Part shown: piece by piece, positions 52,818-61,271 of the stretch
Position numbering within the stretch: position 1 is the stretch's first letter
Layout of the letters: the number at the start of each line of letters is the position of its first letter
Assembly: GCF_020618475.1 (NCBI RefSeq)
Contig: NZ_CP085338.1
Coordinates: 1 to 64,000 of the forward strand
Source: Haladaptatus halobius
Lineage (GTDB): Archaea > Halobacteriota > Halobacteria > Halobacteriales > Haladaptataceae
Length of the DNA stretch: 64,000 nucleotides
Reading direction: 5' to 3'
Position numbers and translations under genes: made by a program
Notes under the pieces: model-generated
Told to the model about the DNA's origin: nothing
Seen by the model: the letters and a program-made list of their open reading frames with translations, nothing else
Database searches by the model: none

Positions 52818-54557
52818 CTATGGCGATACACCGTCAGTTGAAACGCCGATGGCAGCGAGCAACTCATCAATTGAGAGGAGCGAACCGACACCAAGTTCGA
52901 GACTTAGTCGCGTGACCGTCGGTGGATGGACATTCGAGCGAGCGAGCGTCTTTACATCACCCAACACATCACGTGTGTCGCCATCCGCAATAACCTGTCC
53001 TTCTGCGAGGAGAACGGTACGGTCGGCGTGTTGACGCACGAAATCCATGTCGTGCGTGATGATGACGACGAGTTTCCCTTGTTCGACGAGCCTGCCGACG
53101 AGGTTCCCAAGTTGTTTGTGTCCGAGAACGTCCTGTCCACTCGTGGGTTCGTCGAGGACGACCACTGGGGTGTCCATAGCGACGATAGAAGCCACCGCGA
53201 CGCGCTTGCGCCACGGTTCACCGAAGTTATAGGGGTTCTCGTCCCGTCGTTCATCTAATCCAAGTAGCTCCAGCGCCTGGTTGGTCGTCTCCGCTACTTT
53301 CTCGTCGCTGAAGCCGAGGTTTCGTGGCCCGTATTGTATTTCTTCTTCGACGGTGCTGTGAAAGAGCTGATCATCCGGATTCTGGAAGCTTAAGCCGACA
53401 TGGTGAGCGAGCTCTGCGGTGATGTGCTCGCGCGTATCTTCACCACGAATGTATACTACGCCCTCAGTGGGTTTGAGGAGTGCATTCAAGTGCTTCACGA
53501 GCGTAGATTTTCCTGCGCCGTTCTGGCCGATAAGGCAGACACAACCATCCTCGAGCGAGAACGAGACGCCGCGGACCGCCTCGACGCCGCTCGGGTATTG
53601 GTGGTGCAGGTCGTCGAAGACGATATCAGCGTCCCGATTAAGGGGTTCGTTCGACGGTGAGGCACTGTGGCCGCCATCAGTTTTGCTATCAATAAGTTGG
53701 TGGTCTCCGACGCGACGAAGTTCTGACAGACAGCCAGATTCGGTCATCGGAAGGGGTTCGTCGGCCGCGACGACTCCGGCGTCACGAAGCCGATGACTGA
53801 TTTTGACCAGGTCGGGAACAGGCACTGGAAGCCCCTCATCGATGGCTTGGACGAGGACGTCGTCCGGCTGTCCGTCTAACTGGATTCTGCCATCGTCCAT
53901 AACAACGAGTCGGTCAAGGTGGGGTATCAGTCGTTCCAACTCTTGGCTGACCATCACGATGGTGTAACCCTCGTCGTTCATCGATCCAACCACGTCGATC
54001 ACCTCCTCAGTACCTTCGGGGTCGAGTTGCGCCGTCGGTTGTTGGAGAACCATCACATTAGGTTGCATCGCAATGACCGATGCGATGGCTACACGTTGGC
54101 ACTGCCCGCCGGAGAGTTGCATTGGGTTGCGGTCGGCGAGATCTTCGACTCCAATGGCGGCGAGGCTTTTTCTGGCCCGATTGCGTATCTCATCACGAGC
54201 GAGTCCGTTACTTTCGAGTCCGAACGCAACCTCCTCGAGAACGGTCGATGTCGCTCCTGTAAGTTGGTTGTATGGGTTCTCGAAGACAAATCCGATCTTT
54301 TTCGAAAGCTCGCCAACGGTCGATTCCACCGACGAGACTCCCTCAACAGTAATGGTTCCATTGAGGTCTCCGTGATAGAAGTGGGGAATTTGCCCGGAGA
54401 TGAGCCGACAGAGGGTTGCTTTCCCCCCCTCACTCTGCCCCGTGATTCCGACGAACTGACCTTCTTCGATGCTGAAGTCAATGTCCTTCACGGCGTATTC
54501 GTCGTCTAACTGCGTACCATACTGAAACGTTATATCGGTTAATTCGATCAAACTCAT
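52818..54557 (-). CDS. Fused ECF-transporter ATPase with one degenerate site
   Basis: 579 residues with two ABC domains. In NBD1, Walker A is GQSEGGKAT (K46 followed by Ala), the Q loop is FENP, Walker B is MVLQQPTAQLD (Gln-Gln for Asp-Glu) and the switch is VSQE, while its signature LSGGQ (148-152) is normal. In NBD2, Walker A GQNGAGKST, FQNP, Walker B VVVLDEPTSGQD and THD (H502) are normal, but the signature is NFGEPW. One composite ATP site is therefore complete and the other is degenerate. The start overlaps the EcfT stop (ATGA). It powers vitamin or nucleoside uptake. Confidence 0.93.
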   Translation of the reverse strand: MSLIELTDITFQYGTQLDDEYAVKDIDFSIEEGQFVGITGQSEGGKATLCRLISGQIPHFYHGDLNGTITVEGVSSVESTVGELSKKIGFVFENPYNQLTGATSTVLEEVAFGLESNGLARDEIRNRARKSLAAIGVEDLADRNPMQLSGGQCQRVAIASVIAMQPNVMVLQQPTAQLDPEGTEEVIDVVGSMNDEGYTIVMVSQELERLIPHLDRLVVMDDGRIQLDGQPDDVLVQAIDEGLPVPVPDLVKISHRLRDAGVVAADEPLPMTESGCLSELRRVGDHQLIDSKTDGGHSASPSNEPLNRDADIVFDDLHHQYPSGVEAVRGVSFSLEDGCVCLIGQNGAGKSTLVKHLNALLKPTEGVVYIRGEDTREHITAELAHHVGLSFQNPDDQLFHSTVEEEIQYGPRNLGFSDEKVAETTNQALELLGLDERRDENPYNFGEPWRKRVAVASIVAMDTPVVVLDEPTSGQDVLGHKQLGNLVGRLVEQGKLVVIITHDMDFVRQHADRTVLLAEGQVIADGDTRDVLGDVKTLARSNVHPPTVTRLSLELGVGSLLSIDELLAAIGVSTDGVSP

Positions 54558-55333
54558 GCGAGAATCCTCCACGCGATTGCTACGATAACGGCGACACCGC
54601 CAAGGTACCGCAAAACTCGTTCGCCCGTCGGATCAGGAACCTCGTACAAGTACGTCCGCGGCCCGGTCGCCTGAAATCCTCGGGCATTGAGTGCTAGTGC
54701 GCGCGTATTCGCGACGATGAGCGTACTAATGAGCAGGGGTGCCAACAGCGCAACAATGGACGAGAGCCGAGTCCGAATGTCCGCCGTGGTGTCGAGACCG
54801 CGGGCCTGCTGTGCCTCCGAGATGGCACCGGCTCGGGCTCGGATTTCCGGAATTATTTGTAGCGACGCGATGAACACGTATGCTAGTTTGCTCGGTACGC
54901 CCTTCTCCATAAGCGCGATGCGCAACCGCTGTGGCTGTGCTGTCGTGGCGAATAATAGGAATGCCAGTATCAGGACGCTAATTCGAAGAAATATCAGTCG
55001 TGCCTGCTCGAATCCCGATTGCCACACGGTTACTGAACCGAACGTAAACAATGGTGTCGGATCTACTGGTTTGAGTAGGATACCTTGGATGAGCAGTAAG
55101 AAGAACGCGAACGGCACTGCAACCGCTCCATACAGTTTGAGGACGAGCTTATGCACTCGTGCGACGAACACAAACCCGAGCAGGACGAGCGCCAATATGA
55201 GTGGGATCCGATAGTCTCCGACGATGAACACCACTAGCGAGAGAGAGGTCGCGAGGACGATTTCCGTCACCGGATTCATCCTGTGTAAGATGCTCTCGCC
55301 AGGTTGGTATATCGAGATATCTGATTCAGGCAT
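54554..55333 (-). CDS. ECF transporter transmembrane coupling protein (EcfT)
   Basis: 259 residues from MPESDISIYQPGESILHRMN. Membrane helices lie at about 23-40, 43-62, 70-92, 110-135 and 235-255. The two coupling motifs are present: AQQARGLD (about 180) and ALNARGFQ (about 218), each with the Ala-Arg-Gly that docks on the ATPases. It joins the S component to EcfA. Its stop overlaps the EcfA start. Confidence 0.93.
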   Translation of the reverse strand: MPESDISIYQPGESILHRMNPVTEIVLATSLSLVVFIVGDYRIPLILALVLLGFVFVARVHKLVLKLYGAVAVPFAFFLLLIQGILLKPVDPTPLFTFGSVTVWQSGFEQARLIFLRISVLILAFLLFATTAQPQRLRIALMEKGVPSKLAYVFIASLQIIPEIRARAGAISEAQQARGLDTTADIRTRLSSIVALLAPLLISTLIVANTRALALNARGFQATGPRTYLYEVPDPTGERVLRYLGGVAVIVAIAWRILA

Positions 55334-55405
55334 CGTAGTCTGCCTCACGTAAACACAGACGGCTACAACTCACACAAATCCAGTTCATATCTTTTCTTGA
55401 ACCAA

Positions 55406-56035
55406 CTATGAATATATATCTTGCCCCTGAGGAGGCAGGTACCGAGTCGGAACTGACTTCCCGATAAAGTACGCAACGAAGGCAGATCCGCCTTTATCGA
55501 CGAATTCGACGGCTAACTGTGCAGTGGCGGCGCTTTCGACGAGGTCTCGACCCGTCGCAACGAGCGTGGCGGTGATCAGACTTGTCCCTGAGCTCGTGAC
55601 GCCGCCAAACACAAGGACGACGATGGGTGTCGCGATGATGGTGGCGACCACTGTGAGAACGATGGCCGGAACGACTGTCTTTTTCACGCTATCGAACCAC
55701 CCTCTGCGAGCTAAGAACCCCGTGACGAGGCCGATTGCGACCGGAACTGGCATGAACGCTAGTTGCACTGGGTTACCGAGCATCGCTTGGATGATGTTAG
55801 CAAGACCACCGGTCAGTGCGGCCGCCCAAGGCCCGGCAAGGATACCAATAAGCATCGTCCCAATATTGTCGAGGAACAGCGGGAGCTTCAGTGTACTCGC
55901 GATAAACCCCCCGATTGCGTTGATGCCGATACCGAGGGGGATCAGCACCCATGTCGTAGTCGAAAAGTCCTCCGAAACGTTCTTGCGGAGTCGTTCAATG
56001 CGACTCGTACCAGCTGTAGCACCTCTGCTTGACAT
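55406..56035 (-). CDS. ECF transporter substrate-binding (S) component
   Basis: 209 residues. Six hydrophobic segments (TTWVLIPLGIGINAIGGFI, LDNIGTMLIGILAGPWAAAL, AFMPVPVAIGLVTGFLA, VVPAIVLTVVATIIATPIVV and others) match the S-component fold, with INAIGGFIASTLKLPLFLDN as the loop that usually interacts with EcfT. It begins the operon S-T-A-hydrolase. The substrate is not readable from sequence, but the adjacent nucleoside hydrolases point to a nucleoside or base. Confidence 0.85.
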   Translation of the reverse strand: MSSRGATAGTSRIERLRKNVSEDFSTTTWVLIPLGIGINAIGGFIASTLKLPLFLDNIGTMLIGILAGPWAAALTGGLANIIQAMLGNPVQLAFMPVPVAIGLVTGFLARRGWFDSVKKTVVPAIVLTVVATIIATPIVVLVFGGVTSSGTSLITATLVATGRDLVESAATAQLAVEFVDKGGSAFVAYFIGKSVPTRYLPPQGQDIYS

Positions 56036-56064
56036 TATGTACCAAGATTGAGTCTGGGATGATC

Positions 56065-56075
56065 TATATTAAACG
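56065..56075 (-). promoter_or_regulatory. TATA box of the ECF operon
   Basis: On the minus strand TTTAATATAG lies about 30-40 nt before the S-component ATG at 56035. It implies a nearly leaderless transcript running through the transporter and hydrolase genes. Confidence 0.5.
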
Positions 56076-56169
56076 TTTGGATTCGCTCGATCTGGAGCAC
56101 TATTGACTTTTTCTGGGCAAATCTGATCGGCACCAGTTGTTCTAATGAAGGTGGAAACATCTTCATCCT

Positions 56170-56622
56170 TTACACGGTTCTCACCATGACGAACCCGTCG
56201 AAATTCAAGATTACCGACTGGGCTGTTTCACCGAACAGCGCCTTTCCCGTCGGCGACCGCCTTCGGTTGGTGACGTAGATGTGATCACAACCGTGATTCT
56301 TTGCGACGTCGATAATCTTGCTCGACGGGCGGGTAGTTTCAATCCGCTCTCCAATAGGGAGATACTCCACCCCCAGAGGATCGAGAACCCGATTCCCAAG
56401 GTACTCTGCAAATCGGTGGACGGTCTCGGCCGTCTCGTCAGAGTTGGCATCAGCGAAGCCCTCCCACTGTTGCATCGCGTCCGCCGACACGTTCTCGCTC
56501 CCGTCGAAATCGAGTGCGAGTACGACTACCTCGATGCCCACGGCAGCTGCGATGGTGCCTGCTTCCTCCAGCAATTCTAGATCCGTTTCTGTCGGCTTAA
56601 TGACGGCAAGTATTCGCTTCAT
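56170..56622 (-). CDS. Universal stress protein (UspA family)
   Basis: 150 residues. MKRILAVIKPTETDLELLEE starts the Usp fold, and the ATP-binding signature is seen as VTNRRRSPTGKALFGETAQS near residues 116-135. It overlaps the preceding nucleoside hydrolase by 4 nt (ATGA), so the two are coupled. It may be an ATP/AMP sensor for the nucleoside pathway or a general stress factor; the coupling favours the former. Confidence 0.9.
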   Translation of the reverse strand: MKRILAVIKPTETDLELLEEAGTIAAAVGIEVVVLALDFDGSENVSADAMQQWEGFADANSDETAETVHRFAEYLGNRVLDPLGVEYLPIGERIETTRPSSKIIDVAKNHGCDHIYVTNRRRSPTGKALFGETAQSVILNFDGFVMVRTV

Positions 56623-57569
56623 GAGTTTTGACCGGGCATCAGCCCTTCCAAGCTGGACATGACGACTTCATGGCACTGCTTAATGTCGACGTTGAGCGCG
56701 ACGGTACAATTCGGCGGGTTTTCGTAAACGCCGTGTTCGTCGTAGACGGTCGCGCCGTTTGACGGCCCGCCCGTCGTGTCGATTTCGACGTACGCCTCCT
56801 CGTAGGTTAGGGGGTCGCCGAGGATGCCAGCTAAGACCACCGCGTCGCTTGTAATAGAGCCACCCTCTGCAACCGTTCCATCCGGTCCCTGCGCCTTGTA
56901 TTCGAGAATGTCCGCGACTACGTCGCCGTAGGTGCCTCGACCGCGAAAGCGTTCTCGTGCTTCCGGTGGGAGGTACGCCGGTTCGGTTACGTCAAGGCCG
57001 ACTGTCGTCGGCCAGCCATCCTGAACGACCCGTGCCGCGGCGGCGGCGTCGACGTAGAAGTTGAACGACGCTTGGGGCGTTACGTTCCCCGTCGTCTTCA
57101 GTGCGCCACCCATCTGGTAAATGTCCGAAACTTTGTCGGGGAGCGTCGGGTCGAGAGCCATCGCCAGCGCAATATTCGTTTGTGGACCGACCGCGGCGAT
57201 AGTCAGGTCGTCACCGTATTCGTCCGCCTGTTCGAGGATGAAATCAACAGCGTTCTGGTCAATCGGTTTGGTGGACGGCTCTGGAAGTGCCTCGCGAACA
57301 GTCTCCGGCATCCCGCCGGGACCGTGGACATACTCGGCCATCACGAGTTCGTCCGCGAACGGTCGGCCTGCACCCCGTGCGACTGGAATGTCGGTTCTAT
57401 AAACGAACTCCAACAGTGCGAGGGCGTTTTTCGTTGTGTTCTCGATAGTCGTGTTTCCCATAACCGTCGTGAGACCGACGACTTCTACGTCGTCGTTTCC
57501 AAGCGCCATCAGAATGGCGAGGGCGTCGTCGATGCCAGGATCAACGTCAAGCAGCAGTTTCTCGGCCAT
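56619..57569 (-). CDS. Nucleoside hydrolase (IunH family), second copy
   Basis: 316 residues: MAEKLLLDVDPGIDDALAIL. It has the DVDPGIDDA metal site, DIYQMGGALKTTGNVTPQAS and ITSDAVVLAGIL. It is clearly paralogous to 51845-52783 but differs in the 180-240 region (LPPEARERFRGRGTYGD), where specificity is set. It starts 1 nt after the upstream SDR gene ends and overlaps uspA, giving a three-gene operon. A different nucleoside preference from the first copy is likely. Confidence 0.93.
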   Translation of the reverse strand: MAEKLLLDVDPGIDDALAILMALGNDDVEVVGLTTVMGNTTIENTTKNALALLEFVYRTDIPVARGAGRPFADELVMAEYVHGPGGMPETVREALPEPSTKPIDQNAVDFILEQADEYGDDLTIAAVGPQTNIALAMALDPTLPDKVSDIYQMGGALKTTGNVTPQASFNFYVDAAAAARVVQDGWPTTVGLDVTEPAYLPPEARERFRGRGTYGDVVADILEYKAQGPDGTVAEGGSITSDAVVLAGILGDPLTYEEAYVEIDTTGGPSNGATVYDEHGVYENPPNCTVALNVDIKQCHEVVMSSLEGLMPGQNS

Positions 57570-58403
57570 CTAACGGACCTCTGGCGGAGCGTCCCACTCC
57601 TCGCTGTTGTCCTGTGGATTGTATCCGATGACGTCCCGCCCGTGCTCGATACTGAACCAGCGACGGTCGTTATCGCTGACGCCGTAGAACACGTCAAACT
57701 CCACGTCCTCGTCTCGCAGGCAACACTCTACCTGATGAGCGAGGTCACGACGAGACTGCCACATTGCCTTCATTCGGGCAACATTCCGATCGTACTCCGG
57801 GCTATCGCGCTCCCACTTCCCTTCGTCGACACCGTGTTCGGCATCTCCATAAGGGTGGTCGTACTCCTCGTGACGAACTATACAGATACGAAGTGCGTAA
57901 AACTGCTCCGGGTAGTCATAGTTCTCGACGTAGTACCGGCCCAGATCCTCGTCGAATGACTTCGATGTCCCATAGTAGGAGTCGGGGCGTCGTGGTGAAT
58001 CTTGATCGACTAGCAATTCGAAGTCCGGGTCGTACAGCTCAGGGGCAAATTCCACTTCGTACATGCCCACGACGTGATTAGTGGAGCCGATAATGAACTT
58101 CGGCACGCCCGCATCTCTGGCAGCTTCGAGCGTGTTGTACATTCCGATGATGTTATTTTGCAGTATCTGTTCCCACGTACCGTCGGTTTCCGGGTAGCCC
58201 GCGAGGTGGATAACCACGTCTTGATCGTCGAAAGCCGGACGCATCTCTTCGTAGTTCGAAACATCCGCGATGAACGTGTCGTACTCCTCGTGTTCCGACC
58301 GATCGAGGTAGGTAAACTCGTATTTATCGCGGTTCGCGAGATGGTCGATGATGGCCGTTCCGACGCGGCCGAACGCACCCGTCAGTAGGACGTTCTTGGT
58401 CAT
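57570..58403 (-). CDS. NAD-dependent epimerase/dehydratase-type SDR (uronate-dehydrogenase-like)
   Basis: 277 residues from MTKNVLLTGAFGRVGTAIID. The extended-SDR nucleotide motif is TGAFGRVG, with VVIHLAGYPETDGTWEQILQ, IGSTNHVVG (Ser of the triad) and DSYYGTSKSFDEDLGRYY (Tyr-x-x-x-Lys). This combination with IHLAG and STNHV is like uronate dehydrogenases and related sugar oxidases. It probably oxidises an aldose or uronate with NAD. First gene of the operon with nucleoside hydrolase and UspA. Confidence 0.85.
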   Translation of the reverse strand: MTKNVLLTGAFGRVGTAIIDHLANRDKYEFTYLDRSEHEEYDTFIADVSNYEEMRPAFDDQDVVIHLAGYPETDGTWEQILQNNIIGMYNTLEAARDAGVPKFIIGSTNHVVGMYEVEFAPELYDPDFELLVDQDSPRRPDSYYGTSKSFDEDLGRYYVENYDYPEQFYALRICIVRHEEYDHPYGDAEHGVDEGKWERDSPEYDRNVARMKAMWQSRRDLAHQVECCLRDEDVEFDVFYGVSDNDRRWFSIEHGRDVIGYNPQDNSEEWDAPPEVR

Positions 58404-58496
58404 GTGCTGTAGCAGACCGTTTATCGGCACCTCATAAAAGTGTTCAGGTCAAACTACGTCGGAACAGTATTATGATTAGGGAAAAGAAGGGAAGCT

Positions 58497-59222
58497 ATGT
58501 CGTCAGTTGAATCACCCTGCCTCAGGTACTACGGACTATCGTCGTTTGATTTAACCGACGGAGATGTGCGAATACTCGTCGATCCATGGGTCATCGAACC
58601 TGAGTGGATTGACGTTACGGTATCGGAGTTCGAGGATGTTGACGCAATCTTCGTCACACACGGAGCCTACGATCATCTCGGGGACACCGTCCAAATAGCA
58701 GAGGCGGCCGGTGCGACGGTATTTACCGAACCAGCCGTCGCCGATCACCTCGTGACCAAGGGTGTACCGGAAACAAGTGTGAAGCGAGTCATCTGGGGCA
58801 ACACATTTGAAGTGTTTGGGGTTGAAATACGCGTTCTCGAAACTCGTCACATCTCTTACTTCGAATCGGACAGTCACCGACTGTCGGGGATGCCCCTCGG
58901 GTTTCAGTTTGAGTTCTCCGACGTGAGCCTCTACTATGTCGGAGATACATCGTTGTTTAGCGATCTTGAACTATTCGTCAAATTGAACAACCCAGATGTT
59001 GTGATGTTACCTGTAGGGAGCGCACCGGGCGACTTCGCACCTCTTCCGCCTCGCGACGCCGCCATTGTGGCCGGATGGCTAGACGTAAAAACCGTGATTC
59101 CAGTCCATTATGTCCCGGGAAGCGACGAGGTCGATGAATTTACCGCTGAACTAGCTAACCGAGCGGGCGAAGATGCGCCGGCCGTCGTCGAACTATCAAC
59201 AGGAGAACAATTCAAGCTGTAA
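58497..59222 (+). CDS. Metallo-beta-lactamase-fold hydrolase (UlaG/YtnP-like)
   Basis: 241 residues. IFVTHGAYDHLGD gives H55, D59 and H60 of the zinc site with one usual histidine replaced by Ala (HGAYDH, not HxHxDH). YYVGDTSLFSDL and VIPVHYVPGSD supply later ligands (D near 149, H near 205). The MBL fold without the second histidine suggests a modified metal site. In this locus it could be a lactonase or phosphodiesterase-like hydrolase for the sugar product. Divergent from the SDR at 58403, with a 93-bp shared promoter region. Confidence 0.85.
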   Translation: MSSVESPCLRYYGLSSFDLTDGDVRILVDPWVIEPEWIDVTVSEFEDVDAIFVTHGAYDHLGDTVQIAEAAGATVFTEPAVADHLVTKGVPETSVKRVIWGNTFEVFGVEIRVLETRHISYFESDSHRLSGMPLGFQFEFSDVSLYYVGDTSLFSDLELFVKLNNPDVVMLPVGSAPGDFAPLPPRDAAIVAGWLDVKTVIPVHYVPGSDEVDEFTAELANRAGEDAPAVVELSTGEQFKL

Positions 59223-59279
59223 CCAAATCTGAATGACCGTTCGTCCTTCGCATATACTTCGACCCTCCTTTGCAAGCGG

Positions 59280-60383
59280 TCAGATACGGAATTCTTCGAG
59301 GGCATCCCGTTCGAGTTCGACGCCGTGACCGGGACGCTGGGGAAGTTGTATCATGCCGTTCTCCGGCTCGATCGGGTACGTTAGCACGTCATCGAACGCC
59401 TTCACGTCTGAATCGCGGTAGAAGTATTCGATCCAGAGACTGTTTTCGATAGCCGCGAGTAGTTGAATGTGTAGATCCCAGTTGTAATGCGGTGCGACTG
59501 GAATGTCGTGGCATGCAGCCATGTCGGCGACGCGCATCCACTCAGTAACACCGCCAACGACCGTCACGTCCGGTTGAATGATTTCGACGGCGTTCTCACG
59601 GAGCAGATCGGCGAAGCCATAGCGGCTGAACTCCAGTTCACCGCCGGCGACAGCGTAGTCGAGTGATTCGTTAATCTCCCGGTAAAGGTCGAGGCTGTCG
59701 GGCATCACCGGTTCTTCAATGAAGTAGGGGTCATACTCGGCAAACTTGCGGCAGGCTCTGACGGCCTCCTGCTTGTTCTTCCACTTTCCGTTCGCATCCA
59801 TGAGGAGCGTTCGGTTTGGGCCAATGGCCTCACGGGCGACGCGAACTCGCTCGACTTCCTCTTCCAAGGACTTTCTACCAACCTTCATCTTGACCACATC
59901 GTGGCCGCGGTCGACGTAAGTCTCCATCTCCTCACGGAGACCGTCAAGACCCTTCCCTTCGCGGTAGTAGCCGCCACTGGCGTACGCCGGTACCTCATCG
60001 ACGTGTCCGCCGAGCAGTTTGTAGAGGGGCATTCCGGCTGCTTTTGCCTTGATGTCCCAGAGTGCAGTGTCGATACAAGAGATGGCCCTGACCATCACAC
60101 CCTTCCGACCGATCTGCACCGTACCGTCGAACATCTCACGCCATAGACGCGACGTATCGCGGGGATCTTCACCTTCGACGATCGGCGCGAGGACACTTTC
60201 GACGGCCTGCGCGACAACGTCAGCACCGCCGTAGCCGAGGGTGTATCCAACTCCCTCAGTGCCGTCCTCTGTTCGGACGTAGACGATTGCGTGATCGCGT
60301 TCCTCGACGACGCGAGTCGCGAAGGCAACGGGTTCTTTCAATGGAATCGATACGGCAAAGCTCTCGACTTCTGTGATTTTCAT
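59280..60383 (-). CDS. Mandelate racemase / muconate-lactonizing family dehydratase
   Basis: 367 residues. The enolase-superfamily N-terminal cap (1-120) is followed by a barrel with VVKMKVGR (the KxK base), metal ligands in LMDANGKW, FIEEPVMPD and AGGELEFSR, then QPDVTVVGG and VAPHYNWDLH (Asp and His of the mandelate-racemase dyad). This set fits acid-sugar dehydratases. It would convert an aldonate to a 2-keto-3-deoxy acid, the expected step after sugar oxidation. It lies near FAH and SDR genes on the same strand. Confidence 0.9.
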   Translation of the reverse strand: MKITEVESFAVSIPLKEPVAFATRVVEERDHAIVYVRTEDGTEGVGYTLGYGGADVVAQAVESVLAPIVEGEDPRDTSRLWREMFDGTVQIGRKGVMVRAISCIDTALWDIKAKAAGMPLYKLLGGHVDEVPAYASGGYYREGKGLDGLREEMETYVDRGHDVVKMKVGRKSLEEEVERVRVAREAIGPNRTLLMDANGKWKNKQEAVRACRKFAEYDPYFIEEPVMPDSLDLYREINESLDYAVAGGELEFSRYGFADLLRENAVEIIQPDVTVVGGVTEWMRVADMAACHDIPVAPHYNWDLHIQLLAAIENSLWIEYFYRDSDVKAFDDVLTYPIEPENGMIQLPQRPGHGVELERDALEEFRI

Positions 60384-60447
60384 ATGTATCTTTTACTGTT
60401 GCATCGGATGTCTAAAATCTTTCTAACACCGGAATGACGCTTGAGCA

Positions 60448-61269
60448 TCATCCGACCACGTCCGAACTGACGGTACCGACGCGCTCTACCTCGGCTCTGA
60501 CGCTGTCGCCGGGAATGATGTGTTTCGCCCCGGGCGTCCCCGTCGAGATGACGTCGCCCGGTTCGAGCGTCATGATCCTCGAGTGGAAAGTTACGAGTTC
60601 GTGCGGCGACGTCATCATATTTCGAACCTGGTTTTCCGCGGCAACCTCCTCGTTGACGATGGTTCTCACCGACAGTTCATCGAGCGATCCAACTTGGTCG
60701 GTGGTAACCAACGAAGAACCGAACATGAGGAAGGTGTTGAAGCTCTTTGACCGAGTTAAAAAGCGCGGATTCCGCTCTAGGATATCCTCCGCCGTCATGT
60801 CGATGATGGGCATATATCCTGCGATGACATCATCGACTCTGGCTTCGTCCACGTCAGAGCACGTCCGACCGATAATCAGAGCGAGTTCGGCCTCCGCAGT
60901 TACGCGGTTCGTGATATCACGCGGCGGGAGTCGAATTGAACCCTCAGGGCCGATGACCGCCGTGGCGGGTTTCATGAAACTCGCCGGTTCAGGCGGGCTG
61001 TCTTCGTTCAAGTCTGACGCATGGTCGGCATAGTTCAATCCAATTCCCCAAAGTTTTCCTGGGCGTTCCAACGGTGCGCTGAACGAAAGCTTTTCCTCGG
61101 GGATGCGGCGCGCAGACGCCTCATCCGGTGTCGGTAGGTCGCCCGCAGCCGCAAGCGGAAGGGCGTCTTGAATCTTCGTAAGTGATGGATCGGCGGATGA
61201 GAGCGGAACGAATCCGTTGTCATCGCCGAGCATAGGTTTACCGTCTGTCGTTCGTGCAAGTCGTGTCAT
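60448..61269 (-). CDS. Fumarylacetoacetate hydrolase-family enzyme
   Basis: 273 residues. The FAH fold shows GKLWGIGLNYADHASDL, the metal-binding AEAELALIIGR (two Glu near 127-129), GYMPIIDMTAED (Asp near 158) and GDVISTGTPGAKH. Members hydrolyse or hydrate 2-keto acids and 2-keto-3-deoxy sugar acids. In this position it likely acts on the product of the enolase-superfamily dehydratase, or on a diketo acid made by the adjacent SDR. The SDR gene upstream ends 2 nt before its start. Confidence 0.92.
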   Translation of the reverse strand: MTRLARTTDGKPMLGDDNGFVPLSSADPSLTKIQDALPLAAAGDLPTPDEASARRIPEEKLSFSAPLERPGKLWGIGLNYADHASDLNEDSPPEPASFMKPATAVIGPEGSIRLPPRDITNRVTAEAELALIIGRTCSDVDEARVDDVIAGYMPIIDMTAEDILERNPRFLTRSKSFNTFLMFGSSLVTTDQVGSLDELSVRTIVNEEVAAENQVRNMMTSPHELVTFHSRIMTLEPGDVISTGTPGAKHIIPGDSVRAEVERVGTVSSDVVG

Positions 61270-61271
61270 GG

